Assembly: GCA_965369035.1 (NCBI GenBank)
Contig: CBDUPF010000043.1
Span: 1-17,669, forward strand
DNA from: Aliishimia sp965369035
Lineage (GTDB): Bacteria; Pseudomonadota; Alphaproteobacteria; Rhodobacterales; Rhodobacteraceae
Direction of reading: 5' to 3'
DNA length: 17,669 nucleotides
Shown here: positions 7,513-14,316 of the stretch, piece by piece
Position numbering within the stretch: the first letter of the stretch is position 1
Layout: every line of letters starts with the position of its first letter
Made by a program: the position numbers and the translations under genes
Notes under the pieces: generated by a model
What the model was told of the DNA's origin: nothing
Database searches by the model: none
Seen by the model: the letters and a program-made list of their open reading frames with translations, nothing else

Positions 7513-8460
7513 TCAGATGGAACAGGAGGCCCCGCCCAGAACGCAGAATTTCGCGCAATGGGGATGGTTCAGCGCGACGTCGCGCTCCGCTTCCTCCAGC
7601 GTTTTGCCCAGTTCGAACTGCGCATCATGGGGCAGCAGCGTGCAGGCCAGCACCACGGGGTGCGCCGCGCCCCTCCGCTTGACGACCATGCGGGAGGACG
7701 AACACATCACGTCGGCGGGGCTCTTGTTCAGGATGCCCCAGCAGGCGGTCGTGATCTCCGGCACTTCCGCCATTTCGTCCATTTCCGGGAAAAGCACGGT
7801 TTCCCCCGGATCTTGCGCGTCGATGTCGAACCCGTGGCGAGCGTAGAACTCCGCAAATCCGGCCCGGGCATCGGCCTCCCGTTCGCCCCAGAGCGTGCGG
7901 GCGGCGACGGACATGCGGATGCCCGCATCCCGCAGCCATTCCATCCCGCGCACCGTGGTGGCGAATCCGCCGGACCCGCGTTCGGTGTCGTGCAGATCGG
8001 CGCGGTAGTGGTCGAGGGAGACCCGCAAAGTCATCGCGCCCGGGAAATCCCGTTGCAGGGCGACCAGCCCGGCCTGGACCGAGCGCCGCATCATCGGACG
8101 CATGGCATTCGTCAGGATCAGCACCTCGAAACCTCGGGACAACGCCGCACGCGCCATGCCGATCATGTCCGGGTTCATGAAGGGCTCGCCGCCCGTGAAG
8201 CCGATTTCGCGAACGGGCCAGCCCCGCTCCGCGATCTGGTCGAGGTAGCTCTCCACCTCCGCCACGGACATGTAGACCAAGGCATCATTGGTGGGCGAGC
8301 TGTCGATATAGCAGTTGACGCACGCGATATTGCAGAGCGTCCCCGTATTGAACCAGAGCGTCTGCGGAGAGGTCAGTCGGACCCGGGCGCGCGGCTCACC
8401 CGTGGCGGTGACGTCGGGGTCGCGGAATTTTCCGTGGTTTCCGGAAGCGTGGTCTTTCAT
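7513..8460 (-). CDS. Radical SAM protein with additional C-terminal cysteine cluster
   Basis: This 315-aa protein contains the radical SAM [4Fe-4S] motif CNIACVNC (Cys43, Cys47, Cys50), preceded by LWFNTGTL, and the SAM-contacting TGGEP motif (89-93). A second cysteine set lies towards the C-terminus, near ACWGILNKSPADVMCSSS and in HCAKFCVLGGASC (Cys302, Cys306, Cys313). This recalls SPASM/twitch-type auxiliary cluster domains of peptide- or protein-modifying enzymes. The substrate is not identifiable, and no small precursor-peptide gene is seen beside it. The ATG at 8460 is chosen because conserved sequence starts soon after it. It lacks a Shine-Dalgarno sequence, and an in-frame ATG at 8574 would add 38 unconserved-looking residues, so the start is uncertain. 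Confidence 0.8.
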   Translation of the reverse strand: MKDHASGNHGKFRDPDVTATGEPRARVRLTSPQTLWFNTGTLCNIACVNCYIDSSPTNDALVYMSVAEVESYLDQIAERGWPVREIGFTGGEPFMNPDMIGMARAALSRGFEVLILTNAMRPMMRRSVQAGLVALQRDFPGAMTLRVSLDHYRADLHDTERGSGGFATTVRGMEWLRDAGIRMSVAARTLWGEREADARAGFAEFYARHGFDIDAQDPGETVLFPEMDEMAEVPEITTACWGILNKSPADVMCSSSRMVVKRRGAAHPVVLACTLLPHDAQFELGKTLEEAERDVALNHPHCAKFCVLGGASCSI

Positions 8461-8545
8461 GGGAGGGGATTCGCCTGCTCGTCGTTTTTTGCTCCGGCTG
8501 ACGCTAGCCAGACACGGTGGCGTAGAAAACCTGATGCATCGCGCC

Positions 8546-8588
8546 TTGACACCATTGTGATGTTCGTCGGGCATGTTAGGGTTAACAT
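8546..8588 (+). promoter_or_regulatory. zwf operon promoter region with LacI/GntR-type palindromic operator
   Basis: A perfect TTGACA -35 hexamer lies at 8546-8551. Bases 8573-8588 form the 16-bp inverted repeat ATGTTAGGGTTAACAT with exact 6-bp arms, covering the expected -10/+1 zone and ending 26 bp before the zwf ATG. ATGTTA-N4-TAACAT has the form of LacI-family operators, including that of E. coli GntR, the gluconate repressor. No convincing -10 hexamer is visible, in keeping with the palindrome occupying that place. Repression by a sugar-acid sensor is inferred. Confidence 0.5.
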
Positions 8589-8614
8589 CGGTTGCAGATT
8601 CAGGAGTTCAGCCC

Positions 8615-10081
8615 ATGGTTTCGCGTGTCATTCCCGTGGCGCCCTTCGATCTCGTCATCTTCGGCGGTACGGGTGATCTGGCCCAGCGCAAGATCATGCC
8701 GGGGCTCTTCCGGCGCTTTTGCGCGGGACAGATGCCCCCCGGCGCGCGGATCATCGGCGCGGCCCGGTCCGACATGGACCAGGATGCCTACCGCGATTTC
8801 GTGGCCGAGGCGATCGGCAAGTTCGGCGGCGCACCCGGCGCAGACGCGGGGGACCTCAAGGCCTTCCTCGATTGCGTGTCCTACCAGATGATCGATGCTC
8901 GGGGCGAGGGCGGCTGGTCCGAACTGCGCGACGCCATGTCGGGCGATGGCCGGGTGGAGGCGTTCTACTTCTCGGTGGCGCCGGCGTTGTTCGGCGATAT
9001 CGCCGAACGTCTTCACGCGCACGGCATGGCCAGCCCGGAGTGCCGCGTGGTGGTGGAAAAGCCCTTCGGCCGGGACCTCGCTTCCGCGCGCAGCCTCAAC
9101 CGGACGTTGGCTGAGCATTTCGAGGAACGCCAGATCTATCGCATCGACCATTATCTCGGCAAGGAGACGGTGCAGAACCTCATGGCCGTGCGGTTCGGCA
9201 ACCTTCTGTTCGAGCCGCTTTGGAACTCGCAATATGTGGACCACATCCAGATTACCGTGGCGGAGACGGTGGGCGTCGGCGGGCGGGGTGAATACTATGA
9301 CCGCGCCGGCGCGATGCGCGACATGGTGCAGAACCACATGATGCAGCTTTTGTGCCTGATCGCCATGGAGCCGCCGGCGAAGTTCGATTCCGACGCGGTA
9401 CGCGACGAAAAGCTGAAGGTGATCCGGGCTCTCGAACCGGTGCACGCTCACCACCTGGTGCGCGGACAGTACCTTGCCAGCGCGGACGGAGAGCATCCCG
9501 ATTACCGGACCGCCGTGAACGATCAGCGCTCCAAGACCGAAAGCTTCATCGCGCTCAGAGCAACCGTCGCGAACTGGCGATGGGCGGGCACGCCGTTCTA
9601 CCTGCGGACGGGCAAGCGCATGGTCGCACGGTCGTCCGAGATCGCGGTGGTGTTCAAGCCGTTGCCGCATACGATCTTCGACGAGGTGGAGCATGGAACG
9701 AACCGGAACGTGCTTGCGATCCAGCTGCAGCCGAACGAGGGCATCACGCTCGACGTCACCATCAAGGAGCCGGGGCCCGGTGGCATGCGCCTGATCGACG
9801 TGCCGCTGGACATGACCTTTGCCGAAGCGCTGGGTTCGGATGGCGGCGATCCGCCGGATGCGTATGAACGGTTGATCATGGATGTGATCCGCGGCGACCA
9901 GACCCTGTTCATGCGCGGTGACGAGGTCGAAGCGGCATGGGCGTGGACGGACCCGATCATCCAGGGATGGGAGCAGCGCGGCGACGTGCCCAAGCCCTAC
10001 GAAAGCGGCAGTTCCGGCCCGAGCGACGCGGACCAGCTGATGCTGCGCGACGGCCGAATGTGGCGGGAGATCGAGCCATGA
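8615..10081 (+). CDS. zwf: Glucose-6-phosphate 1-dehydrogenase
   Basis: This 488-aa cytosolic enzyme oxidises glucose-6-phosphate to 6-phosphoglucono-1,5-lactone with NAD(P)+, the entry step to the Entner-Doudoroff and oxidative pentose-phosphate pathways. The N-terminal dinucleotide-binding loop is IFGGTGDLAQRK (15-26). The substrate/active-site signature RIDHYLGKE is at 176-184, and YYDRAGAMRDMVQNHMMQ follows in the catalytic domain. Length is normal for the family. The ATG at 8615 has AGGAG eight bases upstream; the frame extends 14 codons further but without family sequence. It is the first gene of zwf-pgl-pgi, and its TGA overlaps the pgl ATG. Confidence 0.97.
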   Translation: MVSRVIPVAPFDLVIFGGTGDLAQRKIMPGLFRRFCAGQMPPGARIIGAARSDMDQDAYRDFVAEAIGKFGGAPGADAGDLKAFLDCVSYQMIDARGEGGWSELRDAMSGDGRVEAFYFSVAPALFGDIAERLHAHGMASPECRVVVEKPFGRDLASARSLNRTLAEHFEERQIYRIDHYLGKETVQNLMAVRFGNLLFEPLWNSQYVDHIQITVAETVGVGGRGEYYDRAGAMRDMVQNHMMQLLCLIAMEPPAKFDSDAVRDEKLKVIRALEPVHAHHLVRGQYLASADGEHPDYRTAVNDQRSKTESFIALRATVANWRWAGTPFYLRTGKRMVARSSEIAVVFKPLPHTIFDEVEHGTNRNVLAIQLQPNEGITLDVTIKEPGPGGMRLIDVPLDMTFAEALGSDGGDPPDAYERLIMDVIRGDQTLFMRGDEVEAAWAWTDPIIQGWEQRGDVPKPYESGSSGPSDADQLMLRDGRMWREIEP

Positions 10082-10746
10082 AGATTGAAACCTACCCCGA
10101 CCTGGACCTGTTGGCCATGCATCTGGCCGACAAGCTGGCGAGCCAGTTGGAGAGCTACCTCAACCACAATGACACGGTGCTTCTGGCCGTGCCGGGCGGC
10201 ACGACACCCGGCCCGATCTTCGACGTGCTGTCGGGGGTGCGTCTGGACTGGGACCGCGTCTACGTCATGCTGACCGACGAACGCTGGGTGCCCGAAGATC
10301 ACCCGCGGTCGAACACGGCGCTGGTTCGCGAACGATTGCTGACCGGCCACGCGGCGGCGGCGCATTACCTGCCGCTCCATGCGGATGGGCCGCCGGCGGA
10401 GGAGGTTCCGCGTCTGGCGGCGGCGATCGAGCCGCATTTGCCGATCTCGGTCCTGGTCCTCGGCATGGGAGCGGACATGCATACCGCCTCGCTCTTTCCC
10501 GGGGCCCCGGGCCTCGCGGCCGCGCTGGCGCCGAACGCTCCCATCCTCAACATCGTGGAGCCGGAGGACGCGCCGGAAGTCCGGGTCAGCCTCGCGGCCC
10601 ATGTGCTCGACGAGGCGATGTCGAAACACCTGGTGATCACCGGGAAGGAAAAGCGCGAGGCGCTGGAGAGAGCGGCGGATCTGCCGCCGGAGGAAGCTCC
10701 GATCCGCGCGGTGATGTCGGATCTGACGGTACATTGGGCGGAGTAG
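10078..10746 (+). CDS. pgl: 6-phosphogluconolactonase
   Basis: This 222-aa DevB/SOL-type enzyme hydrolyses 6-phosphogluconolactone, the Zwf product, to 6-phosphogluconate. Key blocks are VPGGTTPGPIFDVL (38-51), the TDERWVPEDHPRSNT segment (66-80) and LGMGADMHTASLFPG (128-142). In the last the usual Asp-Gly-His reads Asp-Met-His, which I regard as a lineage variant rather than a defect because the Asp and His are kept. The start overlaps the zwf stop as ATGA, implying translational coupling. Confidence 0.95.
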   Translation: MKIETYPDLDLLAMHLADKLASQLESYLNHNDTVLLAVPGGTTPGPIFDVLSGVRLDWDRVYVMLTDERWVPEDHPRSNTALVRERLLTGHAAAAHYLPLHADGPPAEEVPRLAAAIEPHLPISVLVLGMGADMHTASLFPGAPGLAAALAPNAPILNIVEPEDAPEVRVSLAAHVLDEAMSKHLVITGKEKREALERAADLPPEEAPIRAVMSDLTVHWAE

Positions 10747-10751
10747 AAACC

Positions 10752-12329
10752 ATGTGGGACGAACTCAAGGCGCTGGCGGCGCGTGATCTGCGTATTCTCG
10801 ACCTGTTCGAGGGCGACCCGGAGCGGGCAGGGCGATTTTCCTGCGCCGTGGGCGAGATGCTCTTCGACTATTCCAAGACGGCCATCGACGAGGACGCGCG
10901 CGGCGCGCTCCTGCGGCTGGCCGACGGTGCGGGCTGGGAGGCCCGCCGCGATGCGATGTTCGGCGGCGAGAAGATCAACGAGACGGAAGGCCGGGCGGTG
11001 CTGCACACCGCGTTGCGGAACCTCGACGGCGGCCCGGTGCATGTCGACGGCAAGGATGTCATGCCCGGCGTGCTGGAGACGCTGGACAAGATGGCGGGTT
11101 TCGCCGACGAGATCCGCGCAAGCGGGATCACGGATGTGGTCAATATCGGCATCGGCGGGTCCGATCTGGGCCCCGCCATGGCCGTGCGGGCCTTGTCGCC
11201 CTATCACGACGGGCCGCGCTGTCACTTCGTGTCGAACGTGGACGGGGCCCATGTCGCCGACTGCCTGCGCGGACTCGATGCGAAGACAACGATGGTGATC
11301 GTCGCGTCGAAGACGTTCACCACCATCGAGACCATGACCAACGCGCGCACCGCGCGGGCCTGGATGGAGGAGCATGGCGGCAATCCCGGCGCCCAGTTCG
11401 CCGCCGTCTCCACCGCACAGGACAAGACGGAAGCCTTCGGCATCCCCGCGTCCCGCGTCTTCGGCTTCGAGGACTGGGTAGGCGGGCGCTATTCCATGTG
11501 GGGGCCGATCGGGCTGTCGCTGATGCTGGCCATCGGGCCAGACGCGTTCCGCGCATTCCTGCGCGGCGGTCAGGAGATGGACCTGCATTTCCGCTCGGCT
11601 ACGGGGGTGGAGAACATGCCCCTGATGCTGGCGCTTGTCGGGGTCTGGCACCGTCAGGTCTGCGGCCACGCCTCGCGCGCGGTGCTGCCCTACGACGAGC
11701 GGCTGGGGCGACTGCCCGCGTATTTGCAGCAGCTGGAGATGGAGAGCAACGGCAAGTCCGTCACGATGGATGGCCGGGCGATCACCGTGCCCTCCGGTCC
11801 GGTCGTCTGGGGCGAGCCGGGCACGAACGGTCAGCACGCCTTCTACCAGCTGATCCACCAGGGTACGGACGTGGTCCCTTGCGAATTCATGGTGGGCGCG
11901 CAGGGGCACGAACCCGAGTTGCGACATCACCACGACCTGCTCGTCGCGAACTGCCTTGCTCAATCCGAAGCCCTGATGCGGGGCCGGACGCTGGACGAGG
12001 CGCGCGCGAAGATCGCGGACAAGTTCGAGGGCGCGGAACTGGAGCGCCAGGCGGCACACCGCGTCTTTGCCGGAAACCGGCCATCGACGACCTTGGTCTA
12101 CCCGCTGCTCGATCCCGCGATGCTGGGCCGTATCGTGGCGCTTTACGAACACCGGGTGTTTGTCGAGGGCGTCATCCTCGGCATCAACTCCTACGACCAA
12201 TGGGGCGTGGAGCTGGGCAAGGAGCTCGCCACGGCTCTGGGTCCGATCGTGACCGGCGAGGAAAATGCGGACGCCAAGGACGGATCGACCCGCGCGCTGG
12301 TCGACTATCTTCTGAAGTATCGCAGCTAG
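10752..12329 (+). CDS. pgi: Glucose-6-phosphate isomerase
   Basis: This 525-aa enzyme interconverts glucose-6-phosphate and fructose-6-phosphate. It contains GEKINETEGRAVLHTALR near residue 72, the sugar-phosphate site NIGIGGSDLGP (131-141), the PGI signature FEDWVGGRYSMWGPIGLS, and the second signature ending VELGKELATALGPIV. The expected catalytic residues appear as Glu331 in MESNGKSV, His362 in NGQHAF and Lys490 in ELGK. The ATG at 10752 follows the pgl stop by five bases and has GGAG eight bases upstream. In this operon it probably returns fructose-6-phosphate from gluconeogenesis or the pentose shunt to Zwf. Confidence 0.97.
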   Translation: MWDELKALAARDLRILDLFEGDPERAGRFSCAVGEMLFDYSKTAIDEDARGALLRLADGAGWEARRDAMFGGEKINETEGRAVLHTALRNLDGGPVHVDGKDVMPGVLETLDKMAGFADEIRASGITDVVNIGIGGSDLGPAMAVRALSPYHDGPRCHFVSNVDGAHVADCLRGLDAKTTMVIVASKTFTTIETMTNARTARAWMEEHGGNPGAQFAAVSTAQDKTEAFGIPASRVFGFEDWVGGRYSMWGPIGLSLMLAIGPDAFRAFLRGGQEMDLHFRSATGVENMPLMLALVGVWHRQVCGHASRAVLPYDERLGRLPAYLQQLEMESNGKSVTMDGRAITVPSGPVVWGEPGTNGQHAFYQLIHQGTDVVPCEFMVGAQGHEPELRHHHDLLVANCLAQSEALMRGRTLDEARAKIADKFEGAELERQAAHRVFAGNRPSTTLVYPLLDPAMLGRIVALYEHRVFVEGVILGINSYDQWGVELGKELATALGPIVTGEENADAKDGSTRALVDYLLKYRS

Positions 12330-12359
12330 CCGGAGTCATCGCCGTATCCCGCCCCGGCT

Positions 12360-12376
12360 GCGGGCTTGCAGTCCGC
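12360..12376 (+). terminator. Hairpin after pgi, possible weak terminator
   Basis: GCGGGCT (12360-12366) pairs with AGTCCGC (12370-12376) across a TGC loop, a 7-bp stem with one G-T pair. No T tract follows directly, so intrinsic termination is doubtful. It sits in the 94-bp gap between pgi and the ligase gene and may attenuate or stabilise the operon transcript. Confidence 0.25.
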
Positions 12377-12423
12377 GTGTCGCCACGGCATTTTGCCCGT
12401 CAGACAAAAGGGGAGGATCGGCC

Positions 12424-14043
12424 ATGCAAGGCCAGATGATGCAGGGAGAGCTGCTGATCTCCACGCTGATCGCGCATGCGGCGCGCTATCACGGCGAGAC
12501 GGAGATCGTGTCGGTCAACACCGGCGGCGGGGAGGAAATCACCAACTGGCGCACGGTCGAGGAGAACGCCCGCGCCGTGGCCGCCGCCCTGGGCCGGCTC
12601 GGGCTCGAACCGCATGCCCGCTGCGCCACGCTCGCCTGGAACAACCGCCGGCATCTTGAGCTGTATTTCGGCGTGTCCGGTGCCGGGTACGTCATGCACA
12701 CGCTGAACCCGCGACTTCCGCCGCAGCAACTGACCTACATCCTCAACCATGCCGAGGACCGCATCCTCTTCGTCGAACGTACCTTCCTGCCGCTCGTCGC
12801 CGCGGTGCGGGACGAGTTGACGCATCTGGAGCACATCGTCCTGATGGAAGCCACCGACGACGGCGCGTCCGATGTGGTGCCGGGCATCATTCCCTATGAC
12901 GAGTTCATCGCCGAGGGTGCGGGCGACTACGCATGGCCGACCTTCGACGAGCGCACGGCATCCTCCCTGTGTTACACCTCCGGCACGACGGGCAACCCCA
13001 AGGGGGTGCTCTATTCCCATCGCTCCACCATGCTGCACGCCTTCGCATCAAACACGCGGGACTGCATCGGGTATTCCGCGCGGGATGTGGTGATGCCCGT
13101 GGTCCCGATGTTCCACGTCAATGCCTGGGGCACGCCCTATGCCTGCGCGATGTCCGGCTCGCAGATGGTTCTGCCGGGGCCGGGGCTGGACGGGGCCTCT
13201 CTGGTCCGGCTCATCGACACGCACGAGGTGACCGTGGCGCTTGGCGTGCCGACGATCTGGCTGGGGCTGCTGGCGGAGGCGGCGAAGTCCGGCTCCAGGC
13301 TCGAAAGCCTGACGCGCACGGTGATCGGCGGATCGGCCTGCCCACCGTCCATGATCGACACCTTCCGCGACAAGTACGGCGTCGACACCATCCATGCCTG
13401 GGGCATGACGGAGATGAGCCCACTCGGCTCCACCAACCAGCCGCTCGCCAAGCACATGAAGCTGCCGGTGGAGGCGCAGCGCGCGGTGCGCGTGGGGCAG
13501 GGACGACCGCCCTTCGGCGTCGAACTGGCCATCGTCGACGAGAACGGCGAGTTCCTGCCGCATGACGGCGTGACGCAGGGCGACCTGGTCTGCCGCGGTC
13601 CGTGGATTCTCGACAGCTATTACCGGACCGACCCGGGATCGGCGCTGCGGGACGGCTGGTTCCCGACCGGCGATGTCGCCACGATGGACGCCGACGGCTA
13701 CCTGACGATCAAGGACCGCTCCAAGGACATCATCAAGTCGGGAGGCGAATGGATCAGCTCCGTCGACCTGGAGAACATCGCCGTCGGCCACCCCAAGGTC
13801 GCCAATGCCGCCGTCATCGGCGCGCGGCACCCGAAATGGGACGAGCGCCCGGTGCTGATCGTCGTGAAGGCCGAGGGCGAAGACCCGACGGAAGAAGAAC
13901 TGCTCGAGGTATTCGACGGCAAGATCGCCTCATGGCAGGTACCCGACAAGGTTGTCTTCGTTGACAGCCTTCCTCTCGGCGCCACCGGCAAGATCCTGAA
14001 GCGCGAACTTAAGAAACAGTTCGGCGACATTCTCGTGGAGTGA
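12424..14043 (+). CDS. AMP-forming acyl-CoA ligase (medium/long-chain, DmdB-like)
   Basis: This 539-aa ANL-superfamily enzyme adenylates a carboxylic acid and transfers it to CoA. The ATP-binding P-loop YTSGTTGNPKG is at 184-194. It is followed by PMFHVNAWGTPYACAMSG, the adenine motif AWGMTEMSPLG, the hinge-region GWFPTGDVATMDADGY and DRSKDIIKSGGEWISS, and the C-terminal catalytic Lys in GATGKILKREL. The overall pattern resembles both medium-chain fatty acyl-CoA ligases and DmdB, the methylmercaptopropionate-CoA ligase of the DMSP demethylation pathway in roseobacters. Substrate cannot be settled from sequence, and no dmd genes are adjacent. The ATG at 12424 has GGAGG seven bases upstream. 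It lies 94 bp after pgi and could be read through from that operon or transcribed separately. Confidence 0.9.
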   Translation: MQGQMMQGELLISTLIAHAARYHGETEIVSVNTGGGEEITNWRTVEENARAVAAALGRLGLEPHARCATLAWNNRRHLELYFGVSGAGYVMHTLNPRLPPQQLTYILNHAEDRILFVERTFLPLVAAVRDELTHLEHIVLMEATDDGASDVVPGIIPYDEFIAEGAGDYAWPTFDERTASSLCYTSGTTGNPKGVLYSHRSTMLHAFASNTRDCIGYSARDVVMPVVPMFHVNAWGTPYACAMSGSQMVLPGPGLDGASLVRLIDTHEVTVALGVPTIWLGLLAEAAKSGSRLESLTRTVIGGSACPPSMIDTFRDKYGVDTIHAWGMTEMSPLGSTNQPLAKHMKLPVEAQRAVRVGQGRPPFGVELAIVDENGEFLPHDGVTQGDLVCRGPWILDSYYRTDPGSALRDGWFPTGDVATMDADGYLTIKDRSKDIIKSGGEWISSVDLENIAVGHPKVANAAVIGARHPKWDERPVLIVVKAEGEDPTEEELLEVFDGKIASWQVPDKVVFVDSLPLGATGKILKRELKKQFGDILVE

Positions 14044-14151
14044 GCTGTGGTCGGTGGGGCGCGGTTGGCCAGGTGCCGGCCGCGACCAGGCCGCCGGCGC
14101 GCCACGTGCAGATGCGTTCGTGTGACCGGTGCCCGACGAACTGTCAGGGCT

Positions 14152-14225
14152 TGGAGCGGGTAACGGGAATCGAACCCGTAACTTAAGCTTGGGAAGCTCG
14201 CGTGATACCTTTTCACCATACCCGC
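14152..14225 (-). tRNA. tRNA-Gly, anticodon CCC
   Basis: The minus strand folds as a complete tRNA. The acceptor stem GCGGGTA pairs with TACCCGC, the D stem is GTGA/TCAC, and the T arm is ACGGG-TTCGATT-CCCGT. The discriminator is T and CCA is encoded. The anticodon loop TTCCCAA gives CCC (bases 14191-14193), reading GGG glycine codons. The anticodon stem has one C-A mismatch at its base and a G-T pair, otherwise normal. It lies between two convergent protein genes. Confidence 0.95.
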
Positions 14226-14236
14226 GCTGGAGCGTG

Positions 14237-14265
14237 TGGATACTGCGCGGCCGTGCAGGCGTCAA
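14237..14265 (-). promoter_or_regulatory. Promoter of tRNA-Gly
   Basis: On the minus strand TTGACG (14260-14265) and TATCCA (14237-14242) are separated by exactly 17 bp, and the -10 ends 11 bp before the tRNA 5' end. This leaves a leader of only a few bases, typical for a tRNA gene. Confidence 0.6.
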
Positions 14266-14316
14266 GCGCAGATCAGGGGGAGTGACGGGCAACGCGTCCC
14301 CTCACCTCCATCGCCG

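Noticed and set aside
8496..8509. GGCT/AGCC inverted repeat next to a T6 run
   Set aside because: The T run precedes rather than follows the hairpin on the + strand and becomes an A run on the minus strand, so it cannot act as an intrinsic terminator for either neighbour.
8461..8574. 38-residue N-terminal extension of the radical SAM protein from an ATG at 8574
   Set aside because: The extension shows no conserved features and its start lies inside the zwf palindrome; the ATG at 8460 is closer to the conserved domain, although neither has a good ribosome site.
10365..12200. Long minus-strand frame opposite pgl and pgi
   Set aside because: Both + strand genes are complete and well conserved; the antisense translation looks like compositional shadow.
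14073..14100. GC-rich hairpin (GCCGGC arms) after the acyl-CoA ligase gene
   Set aside because: An 8-bp stem with a G-T pair is possible but the loop is 12 bases and no T tract follows, so I do not call it a terminator.
14116..14141. GTTCGT/ACGAAC inverted repeat between the ligase gene and tRNA-Gly
   Set aside because: Only a 6-bp stem with a 14-base loop and no T tract on either strand; too weak to call.
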